From: CAYRXM01 sp964428175
Lineage (GTDB): Bacteria > Chloroflexota > Anaerolineae > JAFGEY01
NCBI GenBank assembly: GCA_964428175.1
Contig: CAYRXM010000077.1
Span: 1-21,517, forward strand
Reading direction: 5' to 3'
DNA: 21,517 bases
Shown: positions 7,401 through 14,145 of the stretch, piece after piece
How the letters are laid out: each line of letters starts with the position of its first letter
Numbering within the stretch: the stretch's first letter is position 1
Notes under the pieces: generated by a model
The model's database searches: none
The model's input: only the letters and a program-made list of their open reading frames with translations
Told to the model about the DNA's origin: nothing
Made by a program: the position numbers and the translations under genes

Positions 7401-9128
7401 AAGCCAGTGCTGATTGATCAGGACACCACCTTTACAGCCACCTATACATCGATCGACACGACGCTGCCCATTACCTATACGTGGGACTTTGGTGATGGCA
7501 GTGCCCTTGTCGTCAGCGCTGATCCTACCGTTGTGCATACATACAGCGCAGAACTGGACTATACCGTCCGCCTGACCGTCGAAAATCCCTACGACAATCA
7601 CGTCGTCACCCGCATTGTCGGTGCAGGCACGCCGATCACCGGCACGTCCTTCGAATATGCACCGATTACGCCCGAAATCAACACCTCGGTCGTCTTTACC
7701 GCTTCGTATGCGCCGGTGGATGCCACCAACAATATCACCCATCCTGTAACGTATAACTGGACACTGGGCGACGGCACAACCGTCATCACGACAAGCCAAT
7801 CGATCACACACTCGTATACTGCCGGCGGGGTATATCCGGTCAAGCTGACGACATCCAATGACTTTGGTACAGCCAGCCAAAACCAAACCATCACGGTCAA
7901 AGAAGGCGTATCGGGTGTCACCCTGGCAACCTCTCCTTCGCCCTTTGAAGATCAACCCGTCACAATTTATGCCAACATTACCCCGGATACCGCTTCTCAA
8001 CCGGTGACCTATACCTGGGACTTGGGCGATGGCAGTGCGCCGTTGGTAACCACCCAGTCTTCGATCCAACACACCTATGCGGACCCCGGCCTTTACACGA
8101 TTCAGGTTGAAGCGTATAATGGGTATGGTTCGCCGCAAACAGACAGTCTCGAGATCGACGTAGAAGGCCGCCACGTGACTGTAGCCAACTTTACAGCTAT
8201 GCAGACCCAGGAGCAGTTCCAAAACCCAGCCCTAGACCACGCGACAACCTTCACCGCTACTTACGGGCCTGTCGACGCCGCATTGCCGGTCAGCTATACC
8301 TGGGATTTTGGCGGATCAATTGCAGGGCCTTTCAGCTCGCCAACCACTGTTTTTGATTTTGGAGCAGACGGAACATACACGGTCGTTTTGACCGTCGCCA
8401 ACGCCTGGAGCGCCGCCTCATATACCCAGACTGTTACCCTGCCCTTTGACGATGACGGTGATGGATTGAGCAATGCGGAAGAACGGGACCTGGGCACCAA
8501 TCCCTGGGACGAGGATACCGACGATGACGGGCGCACCGACTATCAAGAAGTGACCGGGTACATCTATACGGGATACTCGGAACATACGGATTATGGCACT
8601 CTCATCACCACCGACCCAACAGACGCGGACAGCGATGGTGACGGTCTATCGGATGGGATCGAATTCAACATTGGCACGCATCCTAACGATCCGGATACCG
8701 ACGCTGATGGCCTGCTCGACAGTGAGGAGCCAGGACTGCCACACACCACAAGTCCTTTTAATCCCGATATGGATGGAGACGGTCTTTTGGATGGTGAAGA
8801 AGTCAAAATCTATTTCACCAATCCACTCAACCCAGACAGCGACGGCGACACCGTTCCTGACAACATCGAGATCGATGCCGGTGGCACGCAGCCCAGACCG
8901 GCCGATACAGACAGCAATGACACCATCGACGCACTGGATACGGATGACGATGGCGATGGCATTCTGACTATCATCGAAGCAGTAATTTGTAATGCGGGCG
9001 ACCCCAACTGCGTCTGTTTCGCTCCGGGTTATTGCTACATAGATACCGACGAAGATGGTTTGCCTGACTATCTGGACGCACAAACCGGGTGGTATGTTTA
9101 TCTGCCCATAGTGATTCGAGGCAAGTAA
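4416..9128 (+). CDS. Secreted 1570-residue multidomain protein: transglutaminase-like, calcium-binding and PKD domains
   Basis: ATG 4416 follows a strong ribosome site, TAGGAGGGAG (4401-4410). Residues 1-29 are a signal peptide (RYRK, a hydrophobic stretch, then ASAAFAQ). Acidic calcium-binding repeats resembling thrombospondin type 3 follow at about 36-70 (DLDRDGLLNDQE, DPDTDNDGLTDGEE). A transglutaminase/papain-like region carries Cys342 in SPCHSQAGVLTGFLRAAGIP. At the usual His and Asp positions I see Asp373/Thr374 (DTSVKVWFNNRWY) and Arg388, so activity is doubtful. Two about 130-residue repeats contain DTDGNGLYD (601) and DTNGNGLYD (732). A MAM/immune-inhibitor-like beta-sandwich spans 848-981. 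Four PKD domains have their WDFGDG-type cores at 1023, 1115, 1201 and 1296. Six or more further calcium repeats run from 1345, and the tail is GWYVYLPIVIRGK. It is probably a cell-surface adhesive or peptidoglycan/protein-processing factor. The exact role is unknown. Confidence 0.85.
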   Translation: MRYRKLFSLIFALVITSALVFGQASAAFAQDWQMLAVDLDRDGLLNDQETAGWFNRVGGPFFTDPFDPDTDNDGLTDGEEKLFDSHPLSSSSPGIYVRYDDSYLTKEYFSATDSRYLPVKQSGDQYLITEAMVVRRGATLRIGGPSEATLTMVGSGLTSITEANGGIVKNPCQGEWAVTFPINGTTGTYTATMTLSGQPDLTMPIYVIFEIPDDLSQDEIDFFLYNDDPLDRRDEVGVIWRTRGESYDYEVNGVTGTYQEARGWAQAFWTQHYRTSVLVDLVMPALHGLTTQSAATNALAAKADYEVRANWNEEGSTIAYTMEDTLYRYHDGTGETQNGSPCHSQAGVLTGFLRAAGIPASPFTNEWYSSTYDTSVKVWFNNRWYGSRSYSADESGAAYKYYPNWNRGPTAHAILENWDSQGSYGESVSQIVVSALPGWDYEQWRDKQSGEDCGALGEDQSGEKCFEGGMVGTKFTPDSRMTTASRDFQWRSHRSLDFTELYPFVESLSSVLWKGNAWVPVAPRPAWPAYYILPTPYPGGDTSENWPIEPVPQGCPLGYLGVCPFEAPLAPQDQEPEQVWPATERNLDASFSDVYSHQGLDTDGNGLYDALIVNVGLNIAVPGNYRVEASLYDSQRNLVGRASTTGSSSTAALTFDLQGFLPPYELEEVHLYDSNARPLDSQYAFVYTINSLGEQLDPGGITANLYPWHLGQVIAQGETITPTQVFTHTGVDTNGNGLYDHLLVEVQVEVSQADNYRVEGWLQAADGTLIVYGLGNVTALDVGLQTLSMSFNGRAINGRGLAGPYTVVALRILDGNVNYDDLDQVKLTGLSMNYQLADFELESTGSLIFGDDMESGASQWTWSAPWQLAEGISSSPTHAWQASTTSTSGWLRTISIPLANYTQPLVRLDTCYLGAADDVGHIQVSTNMVDWTPIITYTSTTLWETRRLDLSAYAQEDNVYLRFAISPTNSIDWYVDDVYLRAWPAITDASFDYTPKPVLIDQDTTFTATYTSIDTTLPITYTWDFGDGSALVVSADPTVVHTYSAELDYTVRLTVENPYDNHVVTRIVGAGTPITGTSFEYAPITPEINTSVVFTASYAPVDATNNITHPVTYNWTLGDGTTVITTSQSITHSYTAGGVYPVKLTTSNDFGTASQNQTITVKEGVSGVTLATSPSPFEDQPVTIYANITPDTASQPVTYTWDLGDGSAPLVTTQSSIQHTYADPGLYTIQVEAYNGYGSPQTDSLEIDVEGRHVTVANFTAMQTQEQFQNPALDHATTFTATYGPVDAALPVSYTWDFGGSIAGPFSSPTTVFDFGADGTYTVVLTVANAWSAASYTQTVTLPFDDDGDGLSNAEERDLGTNPWDEDTDDDGRTDYQEVTGYIYTGYSEHTDYGTLITTDPTDADSDGDGLSDGIEFNIGTHPNDPDTDADGLLDSEEPGLPHTTSPFNPDMDGDGLLDGEEVKIYFTNPLNPDSDGDTVPDNIEIDAGGTQPRPADTDSNDTIDALDTDDDGDGILTIIEAVICNAGDPNCVCFAPGYCYIDTDEDGLPDYLDAQTGWYVYLPIVIRGK

Positions 9129-9145
9129 ATCTTGATCTTGGCAAC

Positions 9146-9178
9146 GCGTAGGAGCGCAGCGCTGCTGCGCTCCTACGC
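9146..9178. repeat. Perfect 15-bp inverted repeat (REP-like hairpin)
   Basis: GCGTAGGAGCGCAGC (9146-9160) is followed by a 3-nt loop, GCT, and its exact complement (9164-9178). It lies in the 67-nt gap between two genes, 17 nt after the stop codon and 7 nt before the next ribosome site. No T-run follows, so it is a poor intrinsic terminator. Possible roles are a transcript-end stabiliser or a dispersed REP-type palindrome. I see no second copy in this window. Confidence 0.8.
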
Positions 9179-9195
9179 AATTTATGGAGGGGACT

Positions 9196-10176
9196 ATGGA
9201 TACAATACGCATCGGTGTGATCGGTGTCGGCACAATGGGCGAGCGGCACTGCCGCGTGTGCGCCAACCTGCCCAAAGTCGAACTGGTCGGCCTGGCCGAC
9301 CTCAATGTGGCGCGAGGGGCCAAGATCGCGGCCAACTATGACACGCAGTTTTTTGAGGACTATCACACCCTCTTGCCCCAGGTTGACGCAGTGACCATTG
9401 CCGCATCGACACTGGCGCATTATGCACTGGCCTGCGACTGCCTGCAAGCCGGCAAACACGTGCTGGTCGAAAAACCCATCACCGAAACCGTCGAACAAGC
9501 CGAAGCCCTGGTGGCCCTGGCCGACGAACGCGGGCTGGTGCTCCAGGTCGGCCACATCGAGCGCTTTAACCCGGCCTTTATGGAACTCAAAAACGTGCTC
9601 GAAGACCTGCCGATCATTGCCGTCAATATGCGCCGGCTCAGCCCTTTTGACACCAGCAACACCGATGTGGACGTGATCCGCGACCTGATGATCCACGACC
9701 TCGACCTGGTGACACATCTGGTTGGACAAGACATCTTTGGACTGGCCTGCTGGGGACGCACCATCCACACCGGGGCGATTGATCACGCTGTGGCCTCAAT
9801 GTCCTTCAAAGACGGGCCTATTGCTACACTGACCGCCTCGCGGGTCACAGAGCACAAAGTGCGCGCGGTCGAAATCATCGCCGACGGCGCTTACATCGAG
9901 GCCGACCTGCTCAACAAGACGGTGCTCATCCATCGCTGCACCTTTCCCCAATTTATCAATAACCATCAAGTGACCAAGTACCATCAGGAGAGCGTGATCG
10001 AGCGCATCTATGTGCCCATGTTCGAGCCGCTGATGCTGGAACTGCGACACTTTACCGACTGTGTGCGCCAGCAAAAGCCCAGCGATGTCGACGGGCGCGA
10101 CGGCCTCCGGGCGCTCAAATTAGCCCAGGCCGTGGCCGCGTCGATTGAGACGGCTGCCTGCCAGTTATTCGAGTGA
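9196..10176 (+). CDS. Gfo/Idh/MocA-family NAD(P)-dependent oxidoreductase, sugar-nucleotide dehydrogenase-like
   Basis: 326 residues. ATG 9196 was preferred over the in-frame ATG 9184 because GGAGGGG (9186-9192) lies between them and serves as the ribosome site. The N-terminal Rossmann fold has GVIGVGTMGERH (nucleotide-binding GxGxxG at 10-15) and an acidic end of strand 2 (GLADLN). The family's catalytic EKP motif is VEKPITE, with Lys93. Further marks are VGHIERFNPAF and VIRDLMIHDLDLVTHL, which carries the catalytic His region. The GHIERFNP plus DLMIHDLDL combination is usual in UDP-N-acetylglucosamine 3-dehydrogenase-like members, which would fit surface-glycan synthesis. The exact substrate is inferred from this pattern only. 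It is cytoplasmic and is followed 26 nt later by a strong terminator, so it is the last gene of its transcript. Confidence 0.88.
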   Translation: MDTIRIGVIGVGTMGERHCRVCANLPKVELVGLADLNVARGAKIAANYDTQFFEDYHTLLPQVDAVTIAASTLAHYALACDCLQAGKHVLVEKPITETVEQAEALVALADERGLVLQVGHIERFNPAFMELKNVLEDLPIIAVNMRRLSPFDTSNTDVDVIRDLMIHDLDLVTHLVGQDIFGLACWGRTIHTGAIDHAVASMSFKDGPIATLTASRVTEHKVRAVEIIADGAYIEADLLNKTVLIHRCTFPQFINNHQVTKYHQESVIERIYVPMFEPLMLELRHFTDCVRQQKPSDVDGRDGLRALKLAQAVAASIETAACQLFE

Positions 10177-10202
10177 ACCAAACGCTCTCACCCAACCCCT
10201 AC

Positions 10203-10232
10203 AGCCCTGCCGCTTGAGCGGCAGGGCTTTTT
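10203..10232 (+). terminator. Rho-independent terminator after the Gfo/Idh/MocA gene
   Basis: AGCCCTGCCGC (10203-10213), loop TTGA, then GCGGCAGGGCT (10218-10228) form an 11-bp GC-rich stem running into TTTTT (10228-10232). Structure and position, 26 nt past the stop codon, are textbook for intrinsic termination on the + strand. Confidence 0.93.
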
Positions 10233-10249
10233 GGGTGCGGCATCAGATG

Positions 10250-10278
10250 TTGACAGTTTGTGCGCCTTGTGCTATCCT
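10250..10278 (+). promoter_or_regulatory. Extended -10 housekeeping promoter for the glycoside hydrolase operon
   Basis: TTGACA (10250-10255), 17 bp, TATCCT (10273-10278), with TGC directly before the -10 (extended -10). It lies between the terminator and the GH78 gene. It would start transcription near 10285, giving a leader of about 225 nt. I see no T-box, riboswitch-like conserved core or terminator hairpin in that leader (10285-10497), and no clear operator palindrome. The remainder of the 334-bp gap holds only the terminator and this promoter. Confidence 0.75.
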
Positions 10279-10510
10279 TGACCGCACAGGCAGCCCGGGA
10301 TCAACGCTCGCAGTTGGCCCACAACCTGCCAGGGAGTCGCTTCCCATGTCTGCTCGGTGCTGGTCCGGCCCAAACGCCATGCGCGACCAACTCCTGCCTC
10401 GCCCCACCCCGGCGAAACCGGCTTCCTGGCATTCCCCGAAATCTGTCACCTGTTTTTGATGCAATCCAAGACGGTCACAGCGTCCACAATTTCAGACAAA
10501 GGAGTTCGAA

Positions 10511-13018
10511 ATGACCGACGAGATCACCCCCAACGATTTTTCCAACATCCGCTGGCGCGGCTGCTGGATCTGGACCGAGGCGCCACCCACGAGCCGCGAT
10601 CCCTTTGCCGCCGAACGCGGCGCGCTCAAGCCGCAAGGCCAGGCGCACGGACTTTTCCGCAAAACCTTTACCTTGAAAAGTGTGCCCAGGCGCGTGCCGG
10701 CGCGCATCACTGCCGACTCGCGCTACCTCTTGTGGGTCAACGGACAAGAGGTCAACCGCGGCCCGGTGCGCAGCCAGCCGCGACGGCTGCACTATGACCT
10801 GCTCGATCTGGCCCCCTACCTCCAAAGCGGCGAAAACGTCATCGCCGTCTTGGTCAAGTATTACGGCGCCGCCCGCTCCTACTGGATGCCCGCTCCACCG
10901 ACGATGACCCTCGGACGCGGCGGCGTGCTGGTCTTTGAAGCCAACCTGGGCAGCGCGATCGACACTCAGGATGGCTGGTTGGTCAGCGACGACTCGTGGA
11001 AGGCGCTCAAGAGCGACGCCTGGGCCGAACCGCCGGCCGGGAGAGGCCCCATCGGCGGCGGGATTTCGGTCGAGATGGTGGATGCCGGTTGCCTGCCGTG
11101 GGGCTGGCAACAGCCCGGCTTTGACGATGCGACCTGGGGCAGCGCCGCGCTCATCCCCTCGCTGCAAAGAGGCGCCCCCGCGCGCAGCCAGCCCCCTTCC
11201 GAGCCTTACGGGCCAATGTATCCGCGCACCATCGCCCTGCTTGGCGGTGAGACCTTGGCGCCGGAAAACATCCAGATCGATTACCTGTCAGGGACAATTG
11301 CTCTGTCCGCCGAAGGCCCGGCTCAGCGCGTCGATGCGAGCCTGGCCGCCCCGGTGACGCGCAGCGAGCAGGCGGCGACGTTCCCCATCCACCTGGACGT
11401 GCCCGCCGGCGGCGCGGTCAGGCTGGTGGCAGATATGGGCCGCATCGTCTCCGGCCTGGTGCAGCTCGAGACGGAAGCCCCGGCAGGCACGGTTTTCGAG
11501 CTTTCCTACCTCGAAGACCCGCTCACCGTCGGCCCCGAAGGCCCCTTTGGGCGGCACGCTGGCGCCCGCTACACCGCACGCGGCGAGAATGATTCCTATA
11601 AAGCGTTCGACTCGAACGGCCTGCGCTACATCTGCCTGCTGGTACACAGCGACGGCGGCGCTGTCACTCTCAAAAGCCTCTCCGTCCAGGAATACGTCTA
11701 CCCGTGGACGGAGGGCGCTGCCTTTGCGTGCAGCGACCCCGAGCTGAACCGCATCTTTCAAGCCGGCATCCGCACCGTGCAGCTCAACTCCCACGATGCC
11801 TTTCTGGACTGTCCCACCCGCGAGCAGCGCGCCTGGGTGGGCGACGCCGTCGTACACCAGATGATTCACCTGGCCACCAACCTCGACTGGCGGCTGGCAT
11901 GGCGCTACCTGTCGCTCAGCGACTCGCCGCGCGCCGACGGCATCCTGCCGATGAGCGTGGGCGGCGACATCGAGTGGAGCAACGGCACCACCATCCCCGA
12001 CTGGGCGCTGCACTGGGTACACGGCGTCTACAACCTGTACCGCTTTGGGGGCGACAAAGAGGCCGTCATCGCCTACCTGCCCAGCGTGGCCCGCGTGCTG
12101 CGCTGGTTCGCGCCCTACCAGAATGCACAAGGCCTGCTCGAGGACTTGATCGAGTGGACGCTCATCGACTGGGCGGCGGTGTCGAACAGCGGCGTGTCGG
12201 CCATCTATACGGCCCTGTGGGCGCGGGGTCTGTGCGAGTTCGCCGAGATGGCCGCCTGGCTGGAGGAAAAGACCAGCCAGCGTTGGGCCGAAAGCCTCTA
12301 CGAAAAGGCCCGGGCCGGGTTTGAGGCGTTTTGGGACGAGACGCGAGGCTCTTACGTCGATCACATCGTCGGCGGCGTCAAACAGCCCGAAATGAGCCAG
12401 CTGGGCGGCGCGTGCGCCATCGTTTCGGGGCTGGCTCCGCGGGAACGCTGGGCGCGCATCATCGACACGATCACCGATCCGGACAGGCTGGTCGTGCGCA
12501 CCTGGCGGATGGTCGCCGCCGCGCAGGGCCGGCCGCCGTTTGCGCTGACGGATACACTTGCGCCGGACTGGGACGTCCAGAAACAAATCGTCAAGGCCGA
12601 GCCGTTCATGAGCTATGTCGTCCACGACGCAGTTGCTCAAGCTGATAAAGCAGACCGCCTGCCAGCCCTTTACCGCGCGTGGGCGCAGTTTTTGGTCGAT
12701 GGCTATGACACCATCGGCGAGAACTGGGCGCACGGCACCCACGTGCACGGCTGGAGCTGCACGCCGACCAAGGATATGGTTTTCTACACACTGGGCGTCA
12801 CCCCGGCCGAACCCGGCTATGCCGTCGCCCGTATTGCCCCGCGCCTGGGCGGTTTGGCCTGGGCCAGGGGTCGGGTGCCGACGCCGCACGGGTTGATCGC
12901 CGTTCACGCCACTCTGGAGGGCGTGACGATAGACTCGCCGGTACCGGTCATCCTCGATTGGGCCGGACGGCCGCTGCAAATGCTGCCCGCCGGACATCAC
13001 GAGATCAAAAGCGTATAA
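10511..13018 (+). CDS. GH78-like alpha-L-rhamnosidase
   Basis: 835 residues; AAAGGAG (10498-10504) lies 6 nt before the ATG. The N-terminal part (about 1-160) is a beta-sandwich typical of rhamnosidases (FRKTFTL, SRYLLWVNGQEVNRGP). The (alpha/alpha)6 barrel carries the hallmark DCPTREQRAWVGD. Asp433, Glu438 and Asp445 have the same 5- and 12-residue spacing as the substrate-binding and catalytic acidic residues of characterised GH78 enzymes. Glu737 in DTIGENW, just before GTHVHGWSCTPTKDM, is the best candidate for the catalytic base. The C-terminal sandwich has the usual LGVTPAEPGY and PTPHGLIAV pattern. The family hydrolyses terminal alpha-L-rhamnose from glycans or glycosides. There is no signal peptide, so it is probably cytoplasmic, acting on imported oligosaccharides. 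It is first in the cluster, under the promoter at 10250. Confidence 0.87.
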   Translation: MTDEITPNDFSNIRWRGCWIWTEAPPTSRDPFAAERGALKPQGQAHGLFRKTFTLKSVPRRVPARITADSRYLLWVNGQEVNRGPVRSQPRRLHYDLLDLAPYLQSGENVIAVLVKYYGAARSYWMPAPPTMTLGRGGVLVFEANLGSAIDTQDGWLVSDDSWKALKSDAWAEPPAGRGPIGGGISVEMVDAGCLPWGWQQPGFDDATWGSAALIPSLQRGAPARSQPPSEPYGPMYPRTIALLGGETLAPENIQIDYLSGTIALSAEGPAQRVDASLAAPVTRSEQAATFPIHLDVPAGGAVRLVADMGRIVSGLVQLETEAPAGTVFELSYLEDPLTVGPEGPFGRHAGARYTARGENDSYKAFDSNGLRYICLLVHSDGGAVTLKSLSVQEYVYPWTEGAAFACSDPELNRIFQAGIRTVQLNSHDAFLDCPTREQRAWVGDAVVHQMIHLATNLDWRLAWRYLSLSDSPRADGILPMSVGGDIEWSNGTTIPDWALHWVHGVYNLYRFGGDKEAVIAYLPSVARVLRWFAPYQNAQGLLEDLIEWTLIDWAAVSNSGVSAIYTALWARGLCEFAEMAAWLEEKTSQRWAESLYEKARAGFEAFWDETRGSYVDHIVGGVKQPEMSQLGGACAIVSGLAPRERWARIIDTITDPDRLVVRTWRMVAAAQGRPPFALTDTLAPDWDVQKQIVKAEPFMSYVVHDAVAQADKADRLPALYRAWAQFLVDGYDTIGENWAHGTHVHGWSCTPTKDMVFYTLGVTPAEPGYAVARIAPRLGGLAWARGRVPTPHGLIAVHATLEGVTIDSPVPVILDWAGRPLQMLPAGHHEIKSV

Positions 13019-13099
13019 CCTCCTACCCTTGCCAAGGTGTCAACCCTGCGGGGGGCAACCGCTGGATAGGGATATTTTCAAAAAAGAAATGGAGACAAC

Positions 13100-14029
13100 A
13101 TGCAAACCAATCTGTTTGACCGGGCCACGCTGCAAGCCTTTGTAGACAATTATCTTGAAGCCCTGGTAGCGCACGATCCTTCGCGCCTGCCGCTGGCCGA
13201 AACGATCAAGTACACCGAAGACACCGCCACCATCCCAATCGGCGACGGGCTGTGGGTCGGCGCGTCGGAGGGGCCGACCACCTTTAAAATTTACGCCCTG
13301 GATGTCGTGACCGGGCAGGCCGGCTTTTTTGGCGTGCTCAAAGAATTTGACAAGCCCGTCCTCCTGGCCCTTCGCCTCAAGATCGTGGGGCAAAAAATCG
13401 CCGAGATCGAGCACGTCGTGGCCCGCTTTTTGCGCGAGGAAGCAATGGCCAACCTGGTCAAGCCGAGACCCGGCCTGGTGCAGCCGGTTTCGCCCGCGCA
13501 GCGCGTTTCCCGCGCCGAGATGCTGCGCATCGCCGATTCCTATTTCGACTCCATCGAGCAGTGCGACGGCGACGTGGCCCCCTTTGCCGACGACAGCGTG
13601 CGGCACGAAAACGGCAAGCAAACCACCAACAACAAGCCACCCGATCCGGCCGCTTTCGGCTCGTCGGATAGCGAGCAGGCCAGGCTGGCCATGGCCAGGA
13701 TCGACGCGCTGAGCGTCCGCGATCAAATGAGCTGCCAAAACCTCCGCTACATCACCCGCATCCGGCCGCGGCGGCTGATCATCGTCGACGAGGAACTGGG
13801 GCTGGTGTACGGCTTTCCCAGGTTCGTCCACCGGGGCGACGTGCGCAAGATCAAGGTTGTCGGCGTGCCCGGCGTGGATACGATTCCGATGGCGTTCGGG
13901 CCGATGGACTTGCAGGCCGGCGAGATTTTCAAGATCAGCGGCGGCCAGATTCACGAGATCGAAGCCAACGGCTGCCTGGTGCCTTACGGCAGCACAACCG
14001 GCTGGGAAAAGGAATACGGGAACGAGTGA
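13100..14029 (+). CDS. Tandem NTF2-like (SnoaL-type, DUF8021-like) protein of unknown function
   Basis: 309 residues; GGAG (13091-13094) lies 5 nt before the ATG. It seems to hold two cone-shaped NTF2-like units. The first (about 5-120) reads FVDNYLEALVAHDPSRLPLA, then IPIGDGLWVG and LLALRLKIVGQKIAEIEHVV. The second (about 133-300) reads ADSYFDSIEQCDGDVAPF, then RHENGKQTTNN, LIIVDEELGLVYGF and FKISGGQIHEIEA. This pattern resembles families labelled DUF8021/SnoaL-like, which lack a settled function; related folds include isomerases, dehydratases and ligand-binding proteins. It sits between a rhamnosidase (81 nt upstream) and a GH31 enzyme (116 nt downstream) in the same direction. It may therefore process a product of the same glycan or of a linked aglycone, which is inference. 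There is no signal peptide. Confidence 0.7.
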   Translation: MQTNLFDRATLQAFVDNYLEALVAHDPSRLPLAETIKYTEDTATIPIGDGLWVGASEGPTTFKIYALDVVTGQAGFFGVLKEFDKPVLLALRLKIVGQKIAEIEHVVARFLREEAMANLVKPRPGLVQPVSPAQRVSRAEMLRIADSYFDSIEQCDGDVAPFADDSVRHENGKQTTNNKPPDPAAFGSSDSEQARLAMARIDALSVRDQMSCQNLRYITRIRPRRLIIVDEELGLVYGFPRFVHRGDVRKIKVVGVPGVDTIPMAFGPMDLQAGEIFKISGGQIHEIEANGCLVPYGSTTGWEKEYGNE

Positions 14030-14069
14030 TTTGGAGATCCGCCAGATCGAAACAGTGCCGGCGAGCAGC

Positions 14070-14097
14070 TTGGCAAAAAGCCTGATTGGAGTAAAAT
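14070..14097 (+). promoter_or_regulatory. Possible internal promoter before the GH31 gene
   Basis: TTGGCA (14070-14075), 16 bp, TAAAAT (14092-14097), about 48 bp before the start codon. The match is reasonable for a housekeeping promoter, and the AT-rich box stands out in a GC-rich gap. It could give the GH31-GH26 pair transcription independent of the main promoter. No operator is visible. Confidence 0.45.
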
Positions 14098-14145
14098 GTA
14101 CGCTGGTCCAACAAACCACCCCGTTGGTCTACAAGGAGAATTTTG

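Noticed and set aside
9146..9178. Rho-independent terminator for the 1570-residue gene
   Set aside because: The stem is excellent, but the following bases are AATTTATGG, without a T-run.
13019..13099. Terminator or operator in the gap after the GH78 gene
   Set aside because: Only a short CCTTG/CAAGG palindrome and a loose GC-rich segment are present; neither is convincing.
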